Of a DNA stretch of 64,000 nucleotides, positions 24,322-37,817 are shown in pieces; the first letter of the stretch is position 1, and every line of letters starts with the position of its first letter. This DNA is from Anadara kagoshimensis. Lineage: Eukaryota; Mollusca; Bivalvia; Arcoida; Arcidae. The notes below the pieces were generated by a model, which was not told the DNA's origin, made no database searches, and was given only the letters and a program-made list of their open reading frames with translations. A program made the position numbers and the translations under genes. Where the stretch lies: assembly GCA_021292105.1 (NCBI GenBank), contig CM037862.1, forward strand, positions 33,756,245 through 33,820,244, in the 5' to 3' direction.

Positions 24322-27300
24322 TCCCTACTTTTATCACACATTTTATGACATAGTTATGTAATCTATACCTGTCTGTGACAATCCACTACTTATCACACTG
24401 TTTTATGACATATGTTGTAATCCATACCTAGTCTGTGACAATCCACTACTTATCACACATGTTTATGACATAGTGATGTAATCTATACCTAGTCTGTGAC
24501 AATCCACTACTTATCACACATGTTTTATGACATAGTGTGTAATCTATACCTAGTCTGTGACAATCCTACTTATCACACATGTTTATGACATAGTGATGTA
24601 ATCTACCTAGTCTGTGACAATTCCACTACTTATCACACATGTTTTATGACATAGTGATGTAATCCATACCTAGTCTGTGACAATCCACTACTTATACACA
24701 TGTTTTATGACATAGTGTGTAATCTATACCTAGTCTGTGACAATCCACTACTTATCACACATATTGTTTTATGACATAGTGATGTAATCTATACCTAGTC
24801 TGTGACAATCCACTACTTATCACACATGTTTTATGACATAGTGTGTAATCCATATACCTAGTCTGTGACAATCCACTACTTATCACACATGTTTTATGAC
24901 ATAGTGGTGTAATCTATACCTAGTCTGTGACAATCCACTACTTATCACACATGTTTTATGACATAGTGATGTAATCTATACCTAGTCTGTGACAATCCAC
25001 TACTTATCACACATGTTTTATGACATAGTTATGTAATCTATACCTAGTCTGTGACAATCCACTACTTATCACCATGTTTTATGACATAGTGATGTAATCT
25101 ATACCTAGTCTGTGACAATCCACTACTTATCACACATGTTTATGACATAGTGTGTAATCTATACCTAGTCTGTGACAATCCACTACTTATCACACATGTT
25201 TTATGACATAGTGTTGTAATCCATACCTAGTCTGTGACAATCCACTACTTATCACACATGTTTTATGACATAGTGGTGTAATCCATACCTAGTCTGTGAC
25301 AATCCACTACTTATCACACATGTTTTATGACATAGTGTTGTAATCTATACCTAGTCTGTGACAATCCACTACTTATCACACATGTTTTATGGCATAGTGA
25401 TGTAATCTATACTAGTCTGTGACAATCCACTACTTATCACACATGTTTATGACATAGTGTTGTAATCTATACCTAGTCTGTGACAATCCACTACTTATCA
25501 CACATGTTTTTGACATAGTGATGTAATCTATACCTAGTCTGTGACAATCCACTACTTATCACACATGTTTATGACATAGTGATGTAATCTATACTTAGTC
25601 TGTGACAATCCACTACTTATCACACATGTTTTATGACATAGTGTTGTAATCTATACTAGTCTGTGACAATCCACTACTTATCACACATGTTTTATGACAT
25701 AGTGATGTAATCTATACCTAGTCTGTGACAATCCACTACTTATCACACATGTTTTATGACATAGTGATGTAATCCATACCTAGTCTGTGACAATCCACTA
25801 CTTATCACACATGTTTATGACACAGTGATGTAATCTATACTAGTCTGTGACAATCCACTACTTATCACACATGTTTTATGACATAGTGTGTAATCTATAC
25901 TAGTCTGACAATCCACTACTTATCACACATGTTTTTGACATAGTGATGTAATCTATACCTAGTCTGTGACAATCCACTACTTATCACACATGTTTTATGA
26001 CATAGTGGTGTAATCCATACCTAGTCTGTGACATCCACTACTTATCACACATGTTTTATGACATAGTGTGTAATCTATACCTGTCTGTGACAATCCACTA
26101 CTTATCACACATGTTTTATATGAATAGTGATGTAATCTATACCTAGTCTGTGACAATCCACTACTTATCACACATGTTTTATGACATAGTTTAATCCATA
26201 CCTAGTCTGTGACAATCCACTACTTATCACACATGTTTTATGACATAGTGTGTAATCTACCTAGTCTGTGACAATCCACTACTTATCACACATGTGTTAT
26301 GACATAGTTGTGCAATCTATACCTAGTCTGTGACAATCCACTACTTATCACACATGTTTTATGACATAGTGGTGTAATCCTACCTAGTCTGTGACAATCC
26401 ACTACTTATCACACATGTTTTATGACATAGTGTGTAATCCATACCTAGTCTGTGACAATCCACTACTTATCACACATGTTTTATGACATAGTGGTGTAAT
26501 CCATACCTAGTCTGTGACAATCCACTACTTATCACACATGTGTTTATGACATAGTTGTGTAATCTATACTAGTCTGTGACAATCCACTACTTATCACACA
26601 TGTTTTATGACATAGTGATGTAATCTATACCTAGTCTGTGACAATCCACTACTTATCACACATGTTTTATGACATAGTGATGTAATCTATACCTAGTCTG
26701 TGACAATCCACTACTTATCACACATGTTTTATGACATAGTGATATAATCCATACCTAGTCTGTGACAATCCACTACTTATCACACATGTTTTATGACATA
26801 GTGATGTAATCCATACCTAGTCTGTGACAATCCACTACTTATCACACATGTTTTATGACATAGTGGTGTAATCCATACCTAGTCTGTGACAATCCACTAC
26901 TTATCACACATGTTTTATGACATAGTGATGTAATCTATACCTAGTCTGTGACAATCCACTACTTATCACACATGTTTTATGACATAGTGATGTAATCTAT
27001 ACCTAGTCTGTGACAATCCGCTACTTATCACACATGTGTTATGACATAGTGGTGAAATCTATACTTAGTCTGTGACAATCCACTACTTATCACACATGTT
27101 TTATGACATAGTGGTGTAATCTATACATAGTCTGTGACAATCCACTACTTATCACACATGTTTTATGACATAGTGATGTAATCTATACCTAGTCTGTGAC
27201 AATCCACTACTTATCACACATGTTTTTACATAGTGGTGTAATCTATACTTAGTCTGTGACAATCCACTACTTATCCACATGTTTTGACATAGTGTGTAAT

Positions 27301-30152
27301 CTATACCTAGTCTGTGACAATCCACTACTTATCACACATGTTTTATGACATAGTGTGTAATCCATACCTAGTCTGTGACAATTCCTACTTATCACACATG
27401 TGTTATGACATAGTGATGTAATCTATACCTAGTCTGTGACAATTTACTACTTATCACACATGTGTTATGACATATGTAATCTATACCTAGTCTGTGACAA
27501 TCACTACTTATCACACATGTTTTATGACATAGTGATGTAATCCATACTTAGTCTGTGACAATTCACTACTTATCACACATGTGTTATGACATAGTGATGT
27601 AATCTATACCTAGTCTGTGACAATCCACTACTTATCACACGTGTTATGACATAGTGATGTAATCTATACCTAGTCTGTGACAATCCACTACTTATCACAC
27701 ATGTTTTATGACATAGTGATGTAATCTATACCTAGTCTGTGACAATCCACTACTTATCACACATGTTATGACATAGTGTGTAATCTATACCTAGTCTGTG
27801 ACAATCCACTACTTATCACACATGTTTTATGACATAGTGGTGTAATCTATACCTAGTCTGTGACAATCCACTACTTATCACACATGTTTTATGACATAGT
27901 GTGTAATCTATACTAGTCTGTGACAATCCACTACTTATCACACATGTTTTATGACATAGTGATGTAATCTATACTAGTCTGTGACAATCCACTACTTATC
28001 ACACATGTTTTATGACATAGTGATGTAATCTATACTAGTCTGTGACAATCCACTACTTATCACACATGTTTTATGACATAGTGATGTAATCTATACCTAG
28101 TCTGTGACAATCCACTACTTATCACACATGTTTTATGACATAGTGATGTAATCTATACCTAGTCTGTGACAATCCACTACTTATCACACATGTTTTATGA
28201 CATAGTGTGTAATCTATACCTAGTCTGTGACAATCCACTACTGATCACACATGTTTTGACATAGTGTGTGTAATCTATACCTAGTCTGTGACAATCCACT
28301 ACTTATCACACATGTTTTATGACATAGTGGTGTAATCTATACCTAGTCTGTGACAATCCACTACTTATCACACATGTTTTATGACATAGTGATGTAATCC
28401 ATACCTAGTCTGTGACAATCCACTACTTATCACACATGTTTTATGACATAGTGATGTAATCTATACCTAGTCTGTGACAATTTACTACTTATCACACATG
28501 TTTTATGACATAGTGATGTAATCTATACCTAGTCTGTGACAATCCACTACTTCACACATGTTTTATGACATAGTGATGTAATCTATACCTAGTCTGTGAC
28601 AATCCCTACTTATCACACGTTTTATGACATAGTGGTGTAATCCATACCTAGTCTGTGACAATCCACTACTTATCACACATGTTTTATGACATAGTGGTAA
28701 TCTATACCTAGTCTGTGACAATCCACTACTTATCACACATGTTTTATGACATAGTGATGTAATCTATACCTAGTCTGTGACAATCCACTACTTATCACAC
28801 ATGTTTTATGACATAGTGATGTAATCTATACCTAGTCTGTGACAATCCACTACTTATCACACATGTTTTATGACATAGTGATGTAATCTATACTAGTCTG
28901 TGACAATCCACTACTTATCACACATGTTTATGACATAGTGATGTAATCTATACCTAGTCTGTGACAATCCACTACTTATCACACATGTTTTATGACATAG
29001 TTATGTAATCTATACCTAGTCTGTGACAATCCACTACTTATCACACATGTTTTATGACATAGTTGTGTAATCTATACCTAGTCTGTGACAATCCACTACT
29101 TATCACACATGTTTTATGACATAGTGATGTAATCTATACCTAGTCTGTGACAATCCACTACTTATCACACATGTTTTATGACATAGTTGTGTAATCTATA
29201 CCTAGTCTGTGACAATCCACTACTTATCACACATGTTTTATGACATAGTGGTGTAATCTATACCTAGTCTGTGACAATCCACTACTTATCACACATGTTT
29301 TATGACATAGTGTTGTAATCCATACCTAGTCTGTGACAATCCACTACTTATCACACATGTTTTATGACATAGTTATAATCTATACCTAGTCTGTGACAAT
29401 CCACTACTTATCACACATGTTTTATGACATAGTGGTGTAATCCATACCTAGTCTGTGACAATCCACTACTTATCACACATGTTTTATGACATAGTGTTGT
29501 AATCTATACCTAGTCTGTGACAATCCACTACTTATCACACATGTTTTATGACATAGTGTTGTAATCCATACCTAGTCTGTGACAATCCACTACTTATCAC
29601 ACATGTTTTATGACATAGTTATGTAATCTATACCTAGTCTGTGACAATCTACTACTTATCACACATGTTTTATGACATAGTGATGTAATCTATACCTAGT
29701 CTGTGACAATCCACTACTTATCACACATGTTTTATGACATAGTTATGTAATCTATACCTAGTCTGTGACAATCCACTACTTATCACACATGTTTTATGAC
29801 ATAGTGGTGTAATCTATACCTAGTCTGTGACAATCCACTACTTATCACACATGTTTTATGACATAGTGATGTAATCTATACCTAGTCTGTGACAATCCAC
29901 TACTTATCACACATGTTTTATGACATAGTGGTGTAATCTATACCTAGTCTGTGACAATCCACTACTTATCACACATGTTTTATGACATAGTGGTGTAATC
30001 TATACCTAGTCTGTGACAATCCACTACTTATCACACATGTTTATGACATAGTGGTGTAATCATACCTAGTCTGTGACAATCCACTACTTATCACACATGT
30101 TTTATGACATAGTGATGTAATCTATACCTAGTCTGTGACAATCCACTACTTA
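24322..30152. repeat. 62-bp satellite, about 95 copies
   Basis: Consensus is 'acaatccactacttatcaca' then 'catgttttatgacatagtga' then 'tgtaatctatacctagtctg' then 'tg'. The core 'cctagtctgtgacaatccac' is nearly invariant. Most differences are one- or two-base deletions (tgtttatgac for tgttttatgac, gtgtgtaat for gtgatgtaat, atactagtc for atacctagtc). These are much denser at 24.3-28.7 kb than at 28.7-30.1 kb. No reading frame persists. Confidence 0.97.
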
Positions 30153-31841
30153 CATTGTTACACACACAAAACATACAAAAATATACTTTAATATTTGACC
30201 TTGATCTTTCATTATCAGTCTCTCTGCAACTTTAAACATTGTTATGTTTTGGCCTTGACCTCCCACCCCCAGGTTCTGCAACTAAAATCACATATTTCCA
30301 TGACTTAAAGTGATGATTAAACACTTTAAAACAACAATAAACAATTTCAACATAAAACTTTTGTTGACACATCTCCTTGTACTTGTGTGCAAATCCGCTT
30401 TTATTTAAATGGAAAAAATAAATCCTATTTTACAGTGATGCTATGAAATTTTGCTGGGTTTCAGACAGTTGCTGACCTAGTAGACACTTAACATGTTTGT
30501 TAAGTTTGTTTACACATTTGTTTTCTCCAAATATGTTTGCTGCAATATTACACATCTGATTTTGTAAAATTAAGGTATCACTCAACAATGCTTGCTTGTA
30601 CCAACAAAACAACACTTGCTTGTACCCCAACAAAACATAAAAATGATTAAACAAGAGGTCCAATAGGCCTTGACAGTTACAGAGATCAAAATGATGTTTC
30701 AAGCACTTAGGCCTTTGGGTTCATGACAAAAAGATGTTAAGATTTTACTACTTTGAGCATCTTGGTCTTAAGCTTATAATTTGATCATTTTGTAAAATTT
30801 GGTCGAAAATTACTGTATAGTTGCTTAATTCTGTGGGGATAAAATTTCGTGATTACCAGAACTGGAACTTATTCACAGGTATAAAATGTTGTGGGCAGTT
30901 GCCAGTGTCTACCATGTAATTTGCACTCATGTGTAATTTACGCAGGTGATTTTCAGTCTAATATGTGTTAAAAAAAGCTTCTATTATTATAAGTTTCGCA
31001 CCTAAAAAATTCTAGAATTGCTGATCATACGGTCTGGGGAAAATGGTTTTCATCTGATAAAGTATATGTTTCAGTAAGATGTAATGTATTTAACATATCT
31101 AAATAGACTTAAAAGATTATGTCCATTAGTTGGATATACTATAAAAGATAACAAGAATAAATACTGGTACAGTAATGTTATATGAAATTCAGTAAAAAAA
31201 AACCTGGAAGATGTTGAATGTTTATAAACTAATGGCCAAAACACAGTCCTAAAACACAGTGTCCATTAGCCTAAATTACAGTCATTTCCTGGATACAAGT
31301 ACTGCTGAAAACATTCAGACTTTAAAGTAATTGCTGGAGAAAATCTGCAGGAAATTAATATACCCAACCTGATTAGTGACCACGAAATCTAGATGTACAA
31401 ATCTTGTGATAAATTTGTAAATCTAAGAAAGGTTTAACCAGACTGTGGCGTTAAGTCATGACATTTATTAAATTACAGCACCTTTCTAAATATATGCATC
31501 AAAGACATGAAATACAAACATTAACCCTAAAGATATAATCATCCCTCCTAATTATCAATTGTCAATTCCATGAACAATTTTGGTCAAAACAATTTTTTAA
31601 TCTTAAAACCAAACATGCTTATCACAGAAAAGAAACATATATTTGTATCATCAAACTAATGTTTGTTGTATAAAATTAAACCAAATAAAAGAAATAGACT
31701 AGATGCATGTAGACAGACAATTTATAAGATAAAGCTTTAATTACTTTTGAAATATAGATTGTGATAATTTAAATGTCTGCTAATGTTTGTCTGAATTTAC
31801 AAAATTCTATTTCTAATCTTGCAATTTTCAATGCTATATTA
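30153..31841. other. Non-coding stretch with dispersed repeat fragments
   Basis: Fragments: 30185-30260 ('tttgaccttgatctttcat', 'ttggccttgacctcccac') and 30650-30785 ('aacaagaggtccaatagg', 'tttgggttcatgacaaaaag', 'gatgttaagattttacta'). The latter is a single unit of the family tandemly repeated at 41255-42965. No gene recognised. Confidence 0.6.
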
Positions 31842-33005
31842 AAACAAGAGGCCCAAGGGCTTTAAGCTTACCTGAGGTTATGCCATATCTAATGCAGAAG
31901 TTACAATTACATTAATTACAGCAATTTAAATTTTCAACAGTTAAGGTCTAATACAAGTATATTTGCAAATTGATTCAACTATACATCTAAATATTTAATG
32001 TCCAGATAATGTGTATGTATGGACAGCTAGTAAGAAGTACAAGGGCAAAACAACTAGGCCCTTTAAGTATTCTTACACATCTGAGACCTCGACCTTTGAA
32101 CCAATGACTTTCATTTATCTATCAACATGGCCAATACCTACAATATTCTAATATACATGCCTATACAAAAAGTTTATAGTTTTCCAGATAATTAACCATT
32201 TCAATATTTGTTTGCAATTGTGACCTCCACCCTTGATCCCCATGACCTCAATCTATATATCCAAAATGAGTCCAATACCTACAATATTCTCATATACATA
32301 TCTATACAAAACATTTATAGTTTTCCAGATAATTAACTGTTTCAGTATTGCTTTTCTTCTGTGACCTTGGCCTTTGAATCCATGACCTTCATCTATAATT
32401 ATATCAAATGACCATAGGCCGATACAACAATATTCTAACACACATGCCTGTACAAAAAGTTTATAGTTTTCCAGGTAATTAACTGTTTCAGTATTTGTTT
32501 GCATTTGTAACCTTGACCTGTATGAGCCCATGACCTCAATCTTTATATGATAATGACTGTTAGGCTAATACCTACAACATTCTAATATTTACACGTATCA
32601 AAAAGTTGATAGTTTTCCAGTTGATTAACAATTTCAGTATTTTTTTGCATCTCCGACCTTGACCTTTGAACCGATGACCTTCATCTATAAATCAAAATAA
32701 TTGTAAGGGTAATACCTACAGTATTCTAATATAAATGCCCATACAAAAAGGTTTTAATTTTCCAGATAAGAATTAAGGAATTTGTTTGCATCTGTAACCT
32801 TGACCTTTGAACTCATGACCTTCATCTATAAATCAAAATGATCATTATGCCAATACCAATACTATTCTAAAATACATGCTTATACAATCAGTTTACAGTT
32901 TTTGAGATAATTAGCAATTTCAGTACTTGTTTGGATCTGCGACCTAGACCTTTGAACCCATGACCTTCACCCGTGTATCAAGATCATTGTTATATCAATA
33001 GGATA
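31842..33005 (+). repeat. ~145-bp degenerate tandem repeat, about 7 units, with head
   Basis: Head 'aacaagaggcccaagggc...cttacctgagg', followed by units with 'caatacctacaatattcta', 'tacatgcctatacaaaaag', 'gttttccagataattaac', 'tgaccttgacctttgaa' and 'catgaccttcatctataa'. The last motif falls near 32106, 32242, 32383, 32531, 32675, 32818 and 32961. Further copies lie at 6285-6835 and 35265-35420. Confidence 0.85.
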
Positions 33006-33800
33006 CAAACAAGAGTAAAACATCATGATGGACAAAAATATCACAATAACAGCAAATTTAAATGATTCTGATTCCACAAAAACTTTATGAAAAAACACTG
33101 CAAGAATAAAACCAGCATTTTTTAAAAAGTTGATTAAACAACTTTAAGCACAATGTAAAACTGTACAGAACTTAAAAATATTGGCAAATATCAAGACAGA
33201 TCTACCAAAACAAGGAATCTATTAACTTTCACGATATATGCTTAAAAGTCATGAAATACAAACATTAACACCATAGATTCATTGCCTGTAATTATTCTTT
33301 GTCAATTTGGTTACCATCCTAACTCAAAACCAAAATCAAACCATGCCCATTACAGACAGTATATATATATATATAAAGTATAATTTTTTTGATAGGATTG
33401 AGATCACAGAAAATGAATTTACTTGTATATTAGAAATTCATATCACATTAATTTTTTTTTTAAAAAGAAAGAAATTTGATTATTTATAGTATAGTACAGA
33501 GGAATATTTTTTTAATAAATAAATATTTTTAAAGTTACTTTAAAAACTCAAGCCAAAAAAAAAAAACAAAATGTGATATAATAATAAAAATGCTTTTAAA
33601 ACCTGGTAAAACAAAATTTGGGCATTGTTACAAAAAGAAATTGTTTCTTACTGTGTTCTTTGTTGATTTCCACAGTGAAAATTGACTACAGAACTTCCAA
33701 AATCTTACAAAATATTTAGTAATTATAACATTTGACATGGATGTTACTTTTGTCAGTCTTGTTGGCATACTTTGTATCACTTCATATCCATACTAATATA
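33006..33800. other. AT-rich non-coding stretch
   Basis: No gene seen. Contains a short (TA)n at 33360-33374 and A/T homopolymers. Confidence 0.6.
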
Positions 33801-34534
33801 AAAAACAAACACACCAATCCGGCCTGTCCAAATCCCAGTCCCAAAGCAATGTAAAAACAAACATACCAATCCGGCCTGTCCAAATCCCAGTCCCAAAGCA
33901 ATGTAAAAACAAACATACCAATCCAGCTTGTCTAAATCCCAGTCCCAAAGCAAAGTAAAATCAAACATATTAATCCGGCTTGTCCAAATCCCAGTCTCAA
34001 AGCAAAGTAAAATCAAACATACCAAACCGGTCTGTCCAAATCCCAGTACCAAAGCAAAGTAAAAACAAACATACCAATCCGGCTTGTCCAAATCCCAGTC
34101 CCAAAGCAATGTAAAAACAAACATACCAATCCGGCTTGTCCAAATTCCAGTACCAAAGCAAAGTAAAAACAAACATACCAATCCGGCTTGTCCAAATCCC
34201 AGTCCCAAAGCAAAGTAAAATCAAACATACCAATCCGGCCTGTCCAAATTCCAGTCCCAAAGCAAAGTAAAAACAAACATACCAATCCGGCTTGTCCAAA
34301 TCCCAGTCCCAAAGCAAAGTAAAAACAAACACACCAATCTGGCCTGTCCAAATCCCAGTACCAAAGCAAAGTAAAAACAAACATACCAATCTGGCCTGTC
34401 CAAATCCCAGTCCTAAAGCAAAATAAAAACAAACACACCAATCCAGCCTGTCCAAATCCCAGTCCAAAAGCAAAGTAAAAACAAACATACCAATCTGGCC
34501 AGTCTAAATCCCAGTCCCAAAGCAAAGTAAAAAC
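33801..34534 (-). repeat. 52-bp tandem array derived from a retroelement 3' tail, about 14 copies
   Basis: Plus-strand unit: 'aaaaacaaacataccaatcc' then 'ggcttgtccaaatcccagtc' then 'ccaaagcaaagt'. On the minus strand this reads 'tttttactttgctttggga', 'gggatttggaca' and 'attggtatgtttg', which matches the tail sequence at 44310-44370 and 59680-59720. Long open frames in all three minus-strand frames follow from the low stop content of the unit and are not genes. Unit sequence varies at scattered positions (ggcctg/ggcttg, tacc/tccc). Confidence 0.95.
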
Positions 34535-34620
34535 TTTGAAACAGACAAATTTAAGGTTAAACATATGAACTTCTACCTCCACCAGGGAAGTAAGGCTGAG
34601 AGGAAAATCATCACAATCAG
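34535..34620 (-). mobile_element. Retroelement 3'-end flank of the 52-bp array
   Basis: Read on the minus strand this contains 'acttccctggtggaggtag' and 'tttcaaagtttttactttgc' in the same order as the tail copy at 44260-44340. The array is therefore an expansion of the final ~50 bases of this tail rather than an unrelated satellite. Confidence 0.75.
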
Positions 34621-36256
34621 ATACAGGTAAAGAGAGATTTTTGCGAATTTACAAGGTTTTGCTTAAGTTAGATGGTGGAATATGGTGTAAAAATGGTCTT
34701 GGACTGTATTGACAACGTCAAATTGCATATGACATGCAGCACAATCAAACTAACTCTAGAAATGTTACACTGAGCAGACAATGTTGATTTTTTTTCAATT
34801 TAAAATGCTCATCGTATGTGTAAAGGTAAAATTTTTTATGTACACACGCACAACACAACACTTTTTTTGCTCCCTTCCATTTTTGCTTGCAACTGTGTAA
34901 TTAAGTGCAATAAATTGGATGTTAAACATTCCGTGGTATGGCATCCATTCTTCAGTTTACAACAATGGTATGGCATCCATTCTGCAGTTTACAACAAAGG
35001 TATGGAATCCATTTCTTAATGTTACTGCATCCCTCTTCCATAATGCCATTTCTTTTTGCTTCACTTTTGATATAACCTTGTAAGTAGCATTTGTACGCAA
35101 TTGATTATCATCAAACAACACACCATCACCACCAATGATGTATGAATATTAAAATCTGTATATTTATAAAATGGAAAGCTACTTGAAAATAATCAGAGCT
35201 ACGAATAACTTACCACAGCAAAAACAAGAAATTTAAGAAAAAAGAAGCATGATATATAATAAATCAAAATGATCATAAGGCCAATACCTACAATATTCTA
35301 ATATACATGCCTATTCAAAAAGTTTATAGTTTTCCAGATAATTAACAATTTTGGTATTTGTTTGCATCTGTCACCCATGAACTTCATCTATATTATCATA
35401 ATGATTGTTAGGCCAATAGCTACAATACAAGTATTACACTTCCCTGATATATTGACAAATAAGTAATTTTTGCCATTTCTTCTAAGTACCTAGCCATTTC
35501 CCTATCTTGAACCCTAAAGTATAGCTATTTCTTGATATAATATACTTAAGGAAATTACTAGTGTTTTTAACAAGTTTACTGAGTCATAACATGAAAAACA
35601 GTTAGCATATTTTTTCATAATGCGCTACTCATTATAATTTAATTTTCAACACTAAGACTAAAACATTAAACAATATTTTGTTTCAGTTATGTCTATTTTG
35701 TTCTAAATAATGAAAGTGAAATTCAAATTCTTCCTCATCAGACCTGTCTAAAACTAATCAAACGTCAACTAATCAAAGAGGTTGAGGCACAAGCCATGCC
35801 TTAGGGACATTTAATTTTCTATGACCCTTTTCAATTTTCACGATATTATGACTGTTGATAAAAATGGAAGCCTGAACCCTAGATCTAAAGAAGATCGCCT
35901 CTCAATATTCGGTCACTCGAACCCCCTGATGGCTCAAATATTTGGCCATGGGACTTTGAGCTATGGAAGTTCTAGTACTGTTAATATACATGTTCAAGAA
36001 GAAACACGCTACATTAATATAGTATTTTTATATATAACAGTTATTGATTTTATTTTCTAAATTTAATTCCAGTACCACATGACAAAGTAAATATCAAAAT
36101 CCGTTATTATGAAAAACATTTCCATAGAAAAACCTTTTCAACATTTGTCATAAAGTAAAATAATTATATCATATGATCATCTTTTTTACTACCTGAAAAG
36201 GAACATAAATTATTCATAAAGGGAAAAAACTTCTTTTGTCAGATTCAGGTTTCATT
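34621..36256. other. Non-coding stretch with small repeats
   Basis: Contains three ~32-bp copies of 'ggtatggcatccattc' plus 'tgcagtttacaacaa' (34933-35030) and one unit of the 31.8-kb repeat family (35265-35420). An open frame at 35821-36060 has no recognisable content. Confidence 0.65.
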
Positions 36257-36420
36257 TAAGAAATGACATGCTGATCATGGTATTTCAAGGGGTAATGCAA
36301 GATAGTGTTGCTCGTGCCAAATTTGATGAAGGGGCAAAGGCCCTTCATTTTGAATTTTGCACTCGCCACACTATCTTGCATTACCATTTGAAATACCATG
36401 AGCAGAAGTGTCATTTCTTA
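36257..36420. repeat. 164-bp imperfect hairpin (fold-back element)
   Basis: The left arm (36257-36333) and the reverse complement of the right arm (36341-36420) align over about 78 bases with a few mismatches: 'taagaaatgaca', 'catggtatttcaa', 'ggtaatgcaagatagtgt' and 'atgaaggg' are shared. The loop is about 7 bases. An open frame crosses it by chance. Confidence 0.93.
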
Positions 36421-37680
36421 TATTTACAATTCTTTCTTTTAATAAATATTATGTACCCATATTTGCACTATTTCTTCCATACCTGCTCATGTGAGATAGG
36501 GTTTTTAGCCATGAGAGATCGATTTATCTCCGATGACCACGTGACCCCATGTGTGGGACATCACCTCATCTTGCGGGAAAATTGATACACATCAAGGGTC
36601 ATGACTCCAATTGTCTTTCAACGGGAATTGCAATACTATTGCTTTGGCATGTTTGATCAAGAGAGATACATTCATATTGTAAATATTAAACATGCATAAA
36701 AGGCAACACAGACTTGCATTAGTTTTGCTGTATTGTACTGTATTCATCGTTTTGCCATCTGATTTCAAAATTTTAGTCGAGTTCACCAGCCCAAGACCTT
36801 TAAATCTTTTAGTCTGACTTATTGTACTGTATTCATCATTTTGCCATCTGATTTCAAAATTTAAGCTGAGTTCACCAGCCCAAGACCTTTAAATCTTTCA
36901 GTCTGACTTGTACATGTTGTAATGTTTTGTAGAAATACAATATTATAGAAAGCAGTTGTTAAGGATTTCAGACTAATTTTGGATATTGTTTATTGCAAAT
37001 TACAACATGCAGTTTTGTAAATTACATAAATTGACCTGACATAAATCGTAAAATACATGATGTATCATGAAGTCAATTCTCTTGAGAAATATGAGGATGT
37101 AAAACTTCATTTCACTCACCCATTCCAGAAAAAAAACTGGAATTTTAATCACCAAAATGAAAATTAAATACTCCCAAATTGAAATTAAAAATAGAATTTA
37201 TTCGATTACAGCCGACATATCAGTAAAATTAATTTTTGCTTTTTATGCTCTCTGAAATTCCAAAATCCCTCCAGAGAGAGATTAAACCGTAAACCAATAA
37301 CTAATCCAACAAAATTGAAACATGATGGTAAGAATGAACAAAACAGGTGTAGTAAATTTTGTAATAAAATTCATTTAAATTGAAGGAATATAATAAATGT
37401 GATGACAAAGTTGAATCAATATGCACAGTCTTTTGACACATAAAAGATTTTCATTTTTACCAAAAATTTGAATAGTGTTAAACACAAGTCATAATAACTT
37501 TTTTAAAATGTCATCAGCTTATTATAAGTTCCATTGCTTTGCGTTGAAATTTAAAAAAACTATTGTGCCATACTATTAAAACATTCCTGTTACTGTAGTT
37601 ATACACCATTTGTTTAATTCATTTCATTTTATTGTTACAATCTGACAGACAACCAGATGGACAACCAAATACCATTATAA
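36421..37680. other. Non-coding stretch with one tandem duplication
   Basis: At 36731-36910 an 89-bp unit ('ttgtactgtattcatc', 'ttttgccatctgatttcaaa', 'caccagcccaagaccttta') occurs twice head-to-tail with about 95% identity. The rest is AT-rich with no recognised gene. Confidence 0.7.
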
Positions 37681-37817
37681 GTTATACAGGGCTTTGGCAG
37701 GTTACACGGCCCCATGTACCCCGTCAAAGATTTATGTACCCTGAGCCGCAGGCGAAGCGTACATTCATCTTTGACGGGGTACATGGGGCCGTGTAACCTG
37801 CCAAAGCCCTGTATAAC
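37681..37817. repeat. Hairpin with 51-bp perfect arms
   Basis: 37681-37731 and 37767-37817 are exact reverse complements over 51 bases (outer end 'gttatacagggctttggcag'). The 35-base loop carries CCGCAGGCGA (37746-37755) between a small inner inverted repeat (TGTAC / GTACA). The arms are GC-richer than the surroundings. Confidence 0.98.

Noticed and set aside
33777..34582. Long minus-strand open frames (60 to 189 codons) with repeating aromatic residues
   Set aside because: They are translations of the 52-bp tandem unit in three frames; the same peptide blocks recur in each frame because the unit lacks stops. No start, splice or codon-bias support.
36268..36585. 105-codon plus-strand frame
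   Set aside because: Its first half is the 36257-36420 hairpin read through; the rest has no recognisable motif.
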